Shown one piece after another: positions 46,165 through 58,337 of a stretch of DNA of 64,000 bases; position 1 is the first letter of the stretch; each line of letters begins with the position of its first letter. The stretch spans positions 14,238,318 to 14,302,317 of the forward strand of contig NC_058506.1 in the NCBI RefSeq assembly GCF_020382885.2, read 5' to 3'. Origin of the DNA: Scatophagus argus (lineage: Eukaryota > Chordata > Actinopteri > Scatophagidae). The notes under the pieces are model-generated. The model was not told the origin of the DNA. It ran no database searches and was given only the letters and a program-made list of their open reading frames with translations. Made by a program: the position numbers and the translations under genes.

Positions 46165-46686
46165 TTTCCCGGTTGGCAGTCCTGGCAAACTCAAAACTGG
46201 TAAATAGGTGCGAAGGGCCAACCACAGAATACACTGGGCTTCTGTGTTTTAATAATATACTTAGCGTTTTTTTAAAAAAAAATATGCTTACTCTGAAGCT
46301 ACCGTTAATCACCGCCATAAAATACATTCATGATTACAGCCCGCTAACGTTTATTCCTAAGTACTTCCTGTGTCAGGTTCAGAATGCGCATGCGTCGTGA
46401 CTGGGAATGAAGCGTTCGATTTGTAACATTGCTTCTACCTTACCACCAAGCGATACCATTGTCGATGCGCTATTCTAAAACAAAGATAACCCCGTCCGCA
46501 GGACGAGTCGACCCCATAGCTCGTAAGAAAACAAGCACCGACTCTTTACGCGTGCCATGGCGCCGACTGCTCAGCTAGCTATCCTTAAAGAAACTCTAAT
46601 ATAACAGTAACTCAGAAGGACTGTGCTATCTTTCAGTGTAGCTAGTAGTAGGTGAGTAATTTGGCAAATATTTACGTCGGTGTGGG
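46165..46686. promoter_or_regulatory. Shared htatsf1/bod1 promoter with NRF1-like site
   Basis: About 520 bases separate the htatsf1 non-coding exon donor (minus) from the bod1 ATG (+). TGCGCATGCG at 46385-46394 is a perfect NRF1-type palindrome. CpG content is raised from about 46380 to 46600. No TATA box is placed for either side, as usual for bidirectional housekeeping promoters. Exact start sites are unknown. Confidence 0.6.
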
Positions 46687-47727
46687 ATGGCGGAGGGTAG
46701 CGGTAATGTTAACGTAAATCCGGCCAACCTTCCTCCGGGAGATCCGCAGCTTATCGCTATGATTGTGGAACATCTGAAGAACCGGGGGCTGTTTGACGAG
46801 TTCCGTCGGGACTGTTTGGCCGACGTTGACACGAAGGTAACGCGCTACCTGGACTACTTCTATAGTAATGACTAGCAAGCCAAACTCAAAGCTGATGCCA
46901 GTAAGTATTGTTCAAGCTTGTGACTGGCATTCATGCTAAGCCTTTTCCAGTTAACCAGGGATAAGTTTAGCTGTTCTTTTTGCTGTGGTCTTCATGTGCA
47001 ATAAAATGCGCGTTGTATGCTTTTGTTGTGTTCCTACCGGGATTCCGTCGCTGTCATTGCTGCCAGCCTGCATACCAGAACCTGCGGCAGAAAGTTGACA
47101 ACTTCGTCACGTCGCAGCTGAGTACACAGGACTGGAACCCGTCTATCAACAAGAACCAGATGAGGAATGGACTGAGGCAAAGTGTTGTTCAGTGAGTATT
47201 GTTATTACATGTCCTTTGTGCGCTATAAAGACGTAACAGTGTAAAGTGCAAGGTTATTTTATGAATGAAGTTAAGGATTTTATTGTAGTCATTTGCTTTG
47301 TGGCACATAACGTAATACTACGTGATACTCGGTCAGTGTTATTTGCATAAAAAATGTAAAATGATATGAAACAGGAAAGACTTAGACTTAAAAAGATCTT
47401 CAATGCAGATTCGTTATGAGCAGTTTTCAAAAAGTTCATGTGAAGTCAAATAACAGTAGTTAAGCGTAAAAACTCCTGTTTTTGTTGTGTGTTTTTTTTT
47501 TTTTCTTTTAAAGGTCTGGTATGCTGGAGTCCGGTGTGGATAGGATCATCACTCAGGTCGTTGACCCCAAGATGAACCACACTTTCCGGCCACACATAGA
47601 AACTGCCATTCATGATTTTCTGTCAGGGGACAGGAAGGATGAAAACTCCTTAAGTTCGAACCCTGCACCGTCTGAGCAGACAGAATCGCAAGAGGCCCCG
47701 TCTGCCTCCGGCCCCAAAACCCCCTGA
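46687..47727 (+). CDS. bod1: Biorientation of chromosomes in cell division 1
   Basis: BOD1 is a small kinetochore protein that inhibits PP2A-B56 and is needed for chromosome biorientation; its domain is related to Shg1 of COMPASS. The exons are 46687-46836, 47067-47191 and 47514-47727, giving 162 residues (human 185). Exon 1 encodes [20 protein letters not shown] and ends [12 protein letters not shown]. Exon 2 encodes [14 protein letters not shown] and [15 protein letters not shown]. Exon 3 encodes [19 protein letters not shown] and [15 protein letters not shown]. These are close matches to human BOD1. The human Gly/Ala-rich N-terminus is shortened. If exon 1 is not spliced the frame continues 12 codons to TAG. 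AATAAA at 48656-48661 probably ends the transcript. Confidence 0.94.
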
Positions 47728-48655
47728 GGTTTGTTTAGAAATTGGAGTACAGTTTGAGGTCATGAATGTTGTAGAAATAGAGTTAAGAAATCTGTATCTG
47801 TTTTTTTTTTCTTGCTGCAGGTACATGTGCTGGTCTCTGCTTGTTTACACATAATGTTGTGTGGCTGTGTTAGCCTTTTGAAAGGTGCAGCATCATAGAA
47901 GAGGAGGACAAAGAAGAAGGAGAAGAGGAGGTTAAGAGCTTGGACTGTTTCTGCGTTCAAATGTTCACCATGATATTGCTTCACTGTCTGACTGTGCTGC
48001 ACCAGGCTGCTGCTGGAGATGTTGGACAATTCTCTGTGGTGCACTGTTGCTGCGCTGCGTGGCTCTACCTTTTATAAAAACAGGGGACATTTCTGTCTTA
48101 TTTTTGATTTGTTTTGTTTCTTTCAGTGATTTCAGACAGATGTTTATTTTTGGAAAATTGTATATTGTGTAATGCAGATTTTCTCCCTCAGATTTTTGTG
48201 TATAAACATTTTCCTTTACATGTTTGCTGATTTTACGTTAGGAGGATTAGAGGAAGAAGATTCTGTAGTTTCCTTGTAAGTCACTAGACGTGTAACATAA
48301 TGCGTCTGCAGGTTCTTTCGAAGTCTCAAACGGAGTTGTTTAAAGACGTGTATGTAAATATATGTTCTCAATTTTTCATCACACCATGTGAGGGTTTGTT
48401 TTGGTGCATGTATTTAGTATGTAGCATTGATTGTGCATCCTGTCCGCTTCACTAAACGCAGTTGACATCATGATCTTCTCTGTCTTTTTTTTTCTGATTT
48501 GCAGTTCATATGTTAATTCTGGCAATAATGAAAACAGAGTAGACCAGATAATCATGAAACACTCCCAATACAAGAGGGGTATTTGTTCTCAGTGAGGTAT
48601 TTTGACATATTAGTCAAAAGTCAACTCCATCTCCATGTGTTCAATCTATATTTAA

Positions 48656-48661
48656 AATAAA
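48656..48661 (+). terminator. bod1 poly(A) signal
   Basis: AATAAA about 0.9 kb after the bod1 stop, in the + direction. Confidence 0.5.
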
Positions 48662-49335
48662 CCATCAGGCCCGCAGAGACATGCATAATGGAGTATTTAA
48701 AAAAAGCCTTAAAAACATTTTTTTGTTATGTTCATCTCTAAACGCCCATAGACTTAAGTCACAGTGTCCCCATCTCTGGGAGGAGCACTTTTCTTTATAA
48801 AGAGGCCTCAATAAGTCCAGGATTTAAACATCAGTGTGTCAGTTGTGTTTGTGTGGGTGTCTTCACAGCTTGTGTAACCTTATTGATTTAACTACTTGTT
48901 TTTGGCAGGAGACTGATTTCCACGTTACGTGTGTCAGAGTGTGTCTGTAAATCTGTCACTGGATGTTTGTATCATGTGTCTCTCTGAAGTCACATACGTT
49001 TTTGGCATTACACTGAACAAACTGAATTGATGGATGAATTATTTTAATAATCCTTACTGGCCATTTAAACATAATTTAATGAAATACCCAGTAGTTTAAT
49101 CATTTCATTTTCAATCATTTATTTTCGACACAATTCTTGTTTTTATTGTTCATTAAGATATTGATTATTACCATTTAAAATTACACCTGAGTTCCTCTGT
49201 ATACAAGTTTAGCTAATTACAATCTGAACCTGTCTACTGTTTGTGCTGCCCGACACAGAATTTAAAAGTGTACATTTCATAAGACTTATGTGAATCCTTA
49301 CATTCTATACTAGGAAAAATATTTTGATGAAATAG

Positions 49336-49782
49336 ATGGACTTCAAACTTCCAACGTTAGCTGGGTGGGAGGAGATTATTTTTGACATAAAACCCAAGGA
49401 ACCTTTGCCATACTCTAAGATTTGTTCCCTGTTCTTAAATTATAGTGGTACCAGACTGGCAGCCATTGTGCTGAAGGGTTTGGTGGATCATAGAAACCAC
49501 ACAATGAAGTTGTGCTGTAAAGGAATGTAGGACTTGGAAGCTGTCTCTGATGGGAGTGACTATTTGATTTTAGATTTTACTTCTAATCTTTTGGTTGCTT
49601 TATCTTTGTCTTTATTTGTTACTTGTCTGTGTATATTTCGTGTTTCCGATGTAAAGCATATACCAAAGTGCAAAATCTTCTCTTTTTCTTTAGTGTGTGA
49701 GGTAGCCTCCCCCTTTTTGATACTGTGTAGTCTGTTGGCCTGTTGTTTTGCACTGGTGTATATATGAGAAAGTTCAATAAAG
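49336..49782 (+). other. Unrecognised pair of reading frames, possible retroelement 3' end
   Basis: A frame from 49336 (GWEEIIFDIKPKEP) stops with TAG at 49528-49530. The same frame continues from 49534 as a hydrophobic 77-codon stretch to TGA at 49767, with AATAAAG just beyond. I do not recognise the protein. The layout resembles a degenerate LINE end, but no motif proves it. Confidence 0.25.
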
Positions 49783-52389
49783 TTATTTTAAAAATCTGAA
49801 CTGTTTCACTGAAGAAATATTAGCAAAATGCTGCTGGAGGTCAATATGTCAAAACATGAGCACATGAAAACTAAACCATCTGCATGTGTTTAGTGTGAAC
49901 TGACACCAAATAAGATCTGCATGCTGCTGTAGTCAACTGAACACATTAAGGGCAAGTATATAAAATCAAAGGTTATACTAATGCATCCTCCTCAAATGAC
50001 TTAACACAATGCAGATGCTTCTGAGTTTGATCTATATGCACACAGACACACTCAGACATGTTGTTTACAACATGGTCATGTGAGAGACAGAGTACAAGAG
50101 AGTCCTGCATGTGTACTATTTGCACAGTGGTCCCTTATGTGCATTAGTGTGCCATTTTTGACATGCGTGTTTGAGTGAGTGTGTGGGTGTGTGTTCGGTG
50201 TCGGGGTGAAGGGTCATTGTGTGGGTGGTCATCAGGAGTTGTGTGAGGGATGTTGTTTTGAAGCAGGTTGAGACAGAACGAGCAGGGAAGGTCAGGGGAA
50301 AAAAGTCCTCTGTCAAAAGTCCAAACAGCCCTCATAAGAGTATGTCTTCCCCAGCCGGGCCCCAGCATGGACACACACACACACACAAACACATTCTGTC
50401 TTTCTGCCTTGACCTCCCACTGCAACACACACACATACATACTTGTCTCAGTCATGTTCACTGAAGGCCTCTTGGATGCTGTGTAGATAAACCAGAGGAG
50501 GCAGGAGAGGAGCGAGAGGTATGAGGTATTTGTTTGACTCAAACGCTGATGTCATGGTGTCACATGACCGTGGCCTCTCCCTTTGTGAATGTCAAGGGTC
50601 AGAGGTCATGGCCAGTGGGAGGCAAAACACAGCACCACAACAACTAGGTTGCAAGATTTGAAAGAAAAAAGAAAGACAAACAAAGCTGAACTCACCTTGA
50701 TGATCCCACCTTCATACTGATATAAAAGTACAAAGTAATTTAAAAGAATTGGTTCAAACAAACTACAAACATTTTTAACTTACCTGTAGTGGTATCTCCT
50801 GTACCCATGATGGGTTGTGGTTTTGTCTGATGAGTTATCTATTCCTGGAGATTTCTGCATCCATGAACCAACCCATTAAATTCGTAGCTGTCCTGACTTC
50901 ATACACACCAAGGGTTAAGTGCTGCTCATGTAAGCAACATGTAGTGGCAATTTAGCTACAAAAAATGCCACTTTGGGGAATATGACGCCATTTCCAACTC
51001 ATGGTGGTGTGAAAAAATGAGGTCCTCCATAGGTATGCGTTTTACACTTTATTAACTTATAAATCTCTAAAAAACCACCTACAAGAAGCCGGGTGCCAAA
51101 AGACTTAAAACGAGCCATTACAAAAGACAAAAAATATTAAACTTGTGACACAAAAACCATTTCCTACTTCACAGACACGGTTGAAAAACTGCATGGCTTC
51201 CTCTGATCCTCATCCCTCTGAATGATCATCTGTGTCTCCCTTATCTCACCTGTGACTGATTACCACCTATGCCCACAGGTGTGCAGGTAACCCACAGCAA
51301 CCAGAGTGCCTCTCCCACCGCACACCCACATTCACACACACAAACATACACAATCTAAATTGGCTACAACACAACATATTTTAAAAGCTCGAAGACGTTG
51401 AAACCAAGCCTCAGTAACTGTATTTTATTAAAGACGTTTTGACCAGACTTAGCATTTTTTAAGGCAAATTTAATCAAATTTGCGCGGTCTAGTGGCAATC
51501 TGAAAGGTAAAGTTACACCACCAGGTTAGGCATCAGCAATCCTTTGTCTCTGGTAATAATTCAGTTATAAATGCTGGTAATATGCTAATAAAATCTGTAT
51601 GGGTTTCAGTTATAAATGTTAATATGTCATTAAAATAATAGATAAAGAGTTGATAGTAAGTGATTAATAAATGGATTTTACTCCAGATTTGCCTCAAACC
51701 TGCAGGTTGTTATGCTGGCCACACTTCAGGGAGGGCAGCTCATGAACATGACAAACAGACGTCACCTCTTTGGTGTCCTGGGTCAAAAGAAAAAAGTTGC
51801 AAAAATGTCCTCTTAGATACTCCTATGGCAGATAAAACGTGAGAACATGCTGAGTGTGAGAGAAACATGATGAAGTGGCATCTCGGGTGCCCTGCCAGTG
51901 GAGAAGCCACGGCACAGTGCAGCAAAAACTAAATGACTTAAATAGTTAAATAGTTGGTACAGAACAATTTGAGTTAACTCGTTATAAAACTGTTTTAATC
52001 TTGGCCAGGGTTTGGAGCAGTCTCGCCATAAATGCAGGATGACTTTCTTTGCAGTTGTGCCCCACCACATGCAGCTGGTGTCCCTTTTTGTTTTTTTCGC
52101 CCCTGCCCCTCAGACATCCTGCTTCCACCACTGGTATAAAGACTATTTATTAACTATCAAGTCCTTTTTATTACTACCATTTATTTTATTATCATTAACA
52201 TTACGGTTAAGAACGCAATGGGCTTATTTATATGAGCACGTCCCACAGCCATGGTGTGAAAAGTGTTTACATAAACGTAGCCCTCAAACAATTTGTAAAA
52301 CCTGACACTCTTCCCATAGGCTGCTCTCTCCTTCAGTCGATACGTTCCCTGCTGCACGTCTCACTGCCAAGAAAGCAGCTGCTAACACT

Positions 52390-52390
<1 letters not shown>

Positions 52391-52427
<37 letters not shown>
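52391..52427. repeat. (AC)n microsatellite
   Basis: About 18 AC units, 400 bases upstream of the stc2 start. Confidence 0.9.
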
Positions 52428-52429
<2 letters not shown>

Positions 52430-52827
52430 ACTGGCTGGTGGGTTAATGGAGTGTGGATGTCTTGGATGGCTGACTTTCACATACCCCCACAGACTCCGGA
52501 GGAGCAGGAGGACCTCATAAGAACATTTTTACAGTATGAATGAACATCATCGCTCATTCTACATGTGCCCATTAAAACACACACTTTTGGTCCCAGCGTG
52601 GCGCGCGTTCACAGAGCTGCACTGTGATTGGTGGAGACTCAAACTCCAGGCCGTCGTGAACGCGCAGCTCACACGCAGCTTTATATATTTCAGCCTTCAT
52701 GCCGCGGACAGCCTGTTTAAGTGGAAACTGCGCACCAGCCTCTCCAACAGCCAAGTTAGACCAAAAATAAATAAATAAAAAAATAAAAAAAAAGAAGTCC
52801 AACACAAAGCGTCGATCAATCTGAAGC

Positions 52828-55800
52828 ATGTCGGCGAACTTCCTGAACTTCGCTGTGTTTTTTCTGCTCCTGGCCTGTCAACAGGTGCTGACCATGGATC
52901 CACATGATGTCCAGGAGAAACAAGTGAGCCAGGCCAAGAGACGCCTCTCTCTGCAAAGCACAGGTGAGCTCCAGCACCACATGCGTTGTTCCCTTCACGG
53001 ACCACTCTTTCTCGACTCTGCACGGCACACTGCATCCACACAGTCACAGTTTTTACCCACGCTGCCCGAGCCTCTGTCGGTCGCAAATGGTTTGTCTCGA
53101 TTGGTGTGTTTTGGACATTGTGTGCTTTAGAGAGAAAACCTTCAGTAGCCAACATCTTTGTGCCCCCTTCCTGTCCATCTTTAACAGCGGTAGGACTAGT
53201 TGTCGATTACGTGTGGTCTGCCGTCGCGATGCTCCCTCTGGATCCCTTATAACTGTTCAGCAACTGTAAATTTGTTATAATATTTTTTTATTATTAATAT
53301 ACTATTACTGACAGCTTTGTTACAGAGTATTACGTGAGTATATAAGTACTTATATAAACACATAAGTAATAACAATAATTCAATGCGTTTGCAGCTCCGA
53401 CACACCACACACACACACACAGACACACACTGGAAGTGGAAGCACTGTTGCCCATCTCTTCTGTCGGTGATGCTTCAGCCGGTCATCCTATCCAGCGATG
53501 CACTGCAGTGTGACATGTGAGATAGCAAGGCTTGAAATTCTCCGAAAACCAAACACAAACGTCCCCGAGGTCATCCCGAGGTGTCATTTTAGTGCTGTGG
53601 GCACAGCAGAGTACAGAAAAGTAGTATACATGACTAGGGAGACACAAATATTTCTGTGGCTTCACTGTAAGGAGGTTAATGCTGATCTCACTGTGTGTGT
53701 ATGTGTGTTTCTCTCTCAGCTGAGATTCAGAGTTGTCTGGTGAGTTCAGGGGATGTCGGATGTGGGACGTTTCAGTGTTTCAACAACAACTCCTGTGAAA
53801 TGCAAGGGCTGCACCACATCTGTCTGACTCTGCTGCACAACGCTGGACGCTACGACTCACAGGTGGGGGAGCAGCAACAGCCTGACCTCATTTCATACAC
53901 TCACACGCTGAAAAATAACATTTTGAGAGCCATTTGTCCTCTTCTGCACTGATTGACGCCGTACGAAACCATGTCCAACAGTGGCTGAGGGCAAGCTCTG
54001 AAGAGACATATTTGGATACATGTCTTTCATTTCATTTAATCCCTTCAGTCGTTACAGTCATTTGTGAGGAGCAGTGTATAGTTATGTGTGGTAGCACTGG
54101 TTACAGAACAAACTGAGAGGGGAGCTGAAATGAGAGAGGGAACAGCATGTCTACTTCACTAGAATAGAAATGCATTAGAGAGTCTAATGTGTTTCCAGTA
54201 TGAACTGGCACAGTGGATGACGTTTACCATCTGTGAGTGACTGTTTACTGGATATATAGTGTATACAATGTCACAAACAATAAGATGCATTATAATAAGA
54301 CATTTATCAAGGCCATGGGATGTTCTTATCTCTGCATAGTTGGGAGGTGTTTGTTGAAGTTATATTAATAACATTACTGATGCTTTAACAATGTACAGAT
54401 AATGAGCCTACAGAACAAAAACAGTAATAGTACATTTACTATTACTGTTTTTGTTCACTCACTCCTTTCAGCATGATTTTTGGCCGCAGACAGCTGTTTT
54501 CAGCTAAAAAGCTCTAAAAACCCACCGTACTCTACCTGCTCAGCACCAAACAGCAGACAGACACTTAGTGGCTAGATGGTATACAAAGTTGAGCATTCAG
54601 CAGTGAAACAGCCTGATATTTCCCTCAGGAGTTGGTAGATACCAAAATCAGAACTAAAAGAGAGTGAAAGTTGAAGTGGTGTTCAACACATGGCCAGAAA
54701 CGTGACTTCAACTGAATGTTAATGTTGCTCTCTGACTGCTGGATGTGTAAATAAGCAGCTGTTTACTAACAAATATGTCATATCAACTTAAAAGTAATGT
54801 CAGTGTATCTGTTCAAGTTTTATGTCCAAGTGAAATCACATTTAGTCATCCCTTGCTGTATTAAAAAAAAAATGTAAAAATGTTTTCTAGATGTCTCGTT
54901 AATAGTTTTGGATGGGTTGCAGTTGGGTGTTGTCATCAATGAGGGAAACAATATGAGTGTATTCCCATGAAGAGAGACACTGTGCACATTTACACATGAG
55001 GCTTCACTGATCATCTAAATCTAAAATATCAAACCTTAATCAATATTCTGTGGTCGTCTACACTTTCAAATATTACACACACATTTATGGTTCATACAGT
55101 GAAACTGCTGCTGTCCTCCTGACAAATCCTGAGCTCCCATCTGTCCATCTAAAACACTAATTTCAGAAGCTACAAAGTTAAAATGTTGTTTCTGTTGGAG
55201 AGTTTTGTCTATCCTGTCAAGTTTGTAACAACATTGTTTAGTTGGCTTAGATGTCTCATGAAATTTGCTGGAGTGCCATTACTGCATGCATGGAAATATT
55301 TAAAATTACTGAAAGCAGTAGATACACAAATGGACTCCAAAGGAATGCTAGTTTTGCTCTGTGCCTGCCAGATGTGCAGACACATTAATGAGAGAGATAT
55401 ATGTTTTTCTGTTTGTTGTGGAGTCCCTCTGCCCCCAAGTGTCCAATAATAATAATCCATTAATTCAGCTTTACATTCGAGGCTGTTATACAATACTTCC
55501 ATGCCATATACAGAGAGATTTATGCAGTGTTGCAATCATCCCTCCTTTCCCCTGACTGTAGTCATGACTGCTTTTTGAGAGTGACTGTTTCAGCAACTAT
55601 TAACATGTTCACTGTACATATAGCGCATAAGATTCACGTAGGACTTGGACATTCACGTAGGACACTGGAGGTTACACACATCCAGGGCCTGATTTTATAC
55701 CGTGATTAATCACTATAAGCCTCCAGAAATGTCCTGCTGCTCACCTCCTCCTCCTCCTCCTCCCCCCTCCAGGGCAAGTCGTTTGTGAAGGATGCATTGC

Positions 55801-56637
55801 GGTGCATGGCACTGGGACTGCGGCAGCGCTTCAGCTGTGTGAGTCGACGGTGCTCGGCAGTAAAAGAGATGGTGTACTCACTCCAGAGAGAGTGCTACTC
55901 CAAGCACCAGCTCTGCCTGGCGCTACGGGACCACATGGACACCATGGGCAACCTGATACAGTTCCACCTGATGTTTCCCCCGGGGTGAGATACACATATT
56001 AACAAATATCAACAGTTCAGTCACTACATCTAAAGGTACTTTAAAGCGAGAGTGTGCAACTTCAGAAAGAAGAGATAACACAATCATCTTCTTACAAATG
56101 AATTGTTAAATTCATATACAGTAAAATGTTTAGTTTAATATCCTCATGTTTTGGTCCGGTGTGACCAAGAGCTTATGGTGGTTACCCATAGTAAACTAGT
56201 GCCTAGAGTTATACTACTGCCTTTATGACTCCCCTCTACTTAGGATACTGTTATACTACATTTTAGCATTTCATGTGTGTGAATGTCCCACCAGGCCGTA
56301 TGTAGAACTGATGAACTTCCTCCTGAAGTGTGGAGACGAGGTCAGGCTGTGGGTTGGCCGGCGGCTGCACGGACAGTGCGAGCAACACTGGGGGGCGCTG
56401 TGCAGCAGCCTCAGCGGCACCTGCTCCCTCAACCAATCAGACACTCTGCAGCACACTAGCACCACCACGCCATCACCACCACTCACCACGCCCTGGCCCA
56501 TCACTTCTCAAGTGCCCGTGCATCAGCCAACCAGAGTGGTCAAACCAGAGAACAGCAACCAGCAGCGTAGAAACATTGACAACACAAGTGAATCTGGTAT
56601 CCCCGTATTTGAGAAATCCAGTGTTACTACTTCATAA
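52828..56637 (+). CDS. stc2: Stanniocalcin 2
   Basis: This is a secreted, disulfide-linked glycoprotein hormone affecting calcium/phosphate balance and, in mammals, inhibiting PAPP-A. There are four exons, 52828-52963, 53720-53862, 55773-55984 and 56295-56637, in phase, giving 277 residues (human 302). A signal peptide (SANFLNFAVFFLLLACQQ) covers about residues 2-22. RRLSLQSTAEIQSCLVSSGD, GCGTFQCFNNNSCEMQGLH and GKSFVKDALRC match human STC2 closely, with the glycosylation site NNS inside. Cys-rich helices follow (FSCVSRRC, QRECYSKHQLC). The tail after CEQHWGALCSSLSGTC is Thr/Pro-rich and lacks the His-rich stretch of human STC2. The exon 3 acceptor uses a (CTC)n pyrimidine tract. Which teleost paralogue (a or b) is not decided. 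Confidence 0.94.
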
Positions 56638-57300
56638 AAAGACAGGCAATCCATGCTGAGTTGTAGACAGGGTATACAAAGATACAAAGGCCACAGACTT
56701 ATTACTGTAATATTAGTAGAAGAATGAGTAAAAGACATTTTTATCAGAGTATTTCATCTAGTATGGCTGGTGAAAGTGATGCAGCATACCTTAGCCTATT
56801 TAATCTGTTGGATATTTGTATTAATATCTTTTCTTTACATTTGATTTTGTACAAGGCTGAAAAGCAATTATCTACCTCACTGCAACATCACAGGAAACCA
56901 CAGTGGCAGCATCCTTCAACAAAGGGCACGGACACACGAGTAAACACTACGAGGAATCTGTATCTAGCTCATGTGCAGCTGATAGCTCGAAGTCAGTATT
57001 CTGCCTATTTAAGTCTGTTTTTATATTTATGAGGATTGTTGTATCATGCATAGTATAGTTGACACACGATCAACAATTATCCTGTGGACAGTCGGGGTGC
57101 AGTCTGCAGGAAGGGAAGCACTCTTAGGTTATGACGTGTTATAAATATGTACTTCTGCGGTTCTACTTGAGCCACCACATTTCATACAGACCGCCAGGTT
57201 TCAAGCTTTGTTTTGTAAGTTTTTATTTAAAGGAATCTAAAAATATATTTGTGAGCATTTTGATTGAAATGAAATAAACTACGATGTCACTGGACAGAGA
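56638..57300 (+). other. stc2 3' UTR
   Basis: Non-coding sequence up to an AATAAA at 57273-57278 (GAAATGAAATAAACTACG), the likely end of the stc2 transcript. Confidence 0.55.
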
Positions 57301-58337
57301 GATGTGTGTGAATTAAGTCTATTTTGTCCCATAAAATAGTTCTTCACACAAGTTCACAGTGTAGCATCTCTGATAATGATAAACGTTGAGTATCCCTCCA
57401 CTGATTAGTGCATCAATATGTTGCAAGTATTCAACAAAAAAACAGACTTTCTGTCCAACATTCATACTGTCTGACTCAACATAGTAATTAAGTAATGACA
57501 TTTTGAGATCAGTAGTTTGAGATCCAACTGGAAGGAACAAAGGCACATGGTAAACCTGTCAACAGCATCTTTGGAACAGCCATCCAGACCAGTCCAATAT
57601 GCACACTTTCTATACTGAACACACACAGATTGTAATTGTAATTTGACAAAATGTAAACAAAGAGAAAGTTATTACACACAACGGCCTTGAAACTGGTTAG
57701 TTCTGAATGCCAGATGACACATTAAGGCCTCAGTATGCCTCAAAGTGCTTCTCTAAAGCAGTTAACTTCATGCAGCGTCTGGTCAGGTGTGCAAAGGTGC
57801 GTGAAAGTAGGCAGAATTTGAATTCCTCTAAAAAGCTCTCTTCTGCTGTCACTTTTCAGTCAGCATCACGAACACCCTCGAGACCAGACATTTGAGACCA
57901 GACAGTCATGAAAAAAACCAAAGTGTTCTTAGAGACAGCCTGGAGGAGGCAACCACTGCAGGCATTTTCCCCACTTCAAGCGCAGCCATTTGCAAAAAGT
58001 TTAGACATGTTTGTCTGAAACACGCTGAAGATTTAAACTTAATGCTGTTGTTGCATGCAACCTCATACTGCCATTTTAAATCACTTTACTCTTTAAGATG
58101 ATCTTACAAAACCCTTAATACCCCATTTATAAACCCATGTTGCATACTGTAATTTAATCTAAAAATGAAGGTGCCAAATGTTTTCACCTTTATGTGGTGT
58201 AGTGCAGTCTCAGCACTGCTTCTAACTCTCTGTGCTTCGACTCCCCACCTGCTCCTTGTGGTAGCTTAACGCTGAGTAAAATAGCTGGAAAACATTCTTT
58301 CTGAAGCCTAGGTGTGTGCCCCTTCAAGGCACAGCAG
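57301..58337. other. stc2-bnip1 convergent interval
   Basis: I see no homeobox or other coding exon here. In human, NKX2-5 lies between BNIP1 and STC2. Confidence 0.5.

Larger units (their letters stand above)
48662..52680. other. Intergenic, bod1 to stc2
   Basis: This is mostly AT-rich without supported genes. Bases 49336-49767 hold two abutting frames (64 and 77 codons) followed by an AATAAAG end at about 49778, possibly the 3' end of a retroelement. CA-type microsatellites lie at 50373-50390 and 52391-52427. The last 150 bases before stc2 include a TATA-like TTTATATATT at about 52680. Confidence 0.45.

Noticed and set aside
46837-46875. Read-through end of bod1 exon 1 as the true C-terminus
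   Set aside because: The donor AAG/GTAACG is good, and exons 2 and 3 downstream match BOD1 closely in phase. The read-through is an intron extension.
50144-50542. Minus-strand frame of 132 codons upstream of stc2
   Set aside because: It is built on CA/GT microsatellites, has no splice or family support, and overlaps other chance frames on the + strand.
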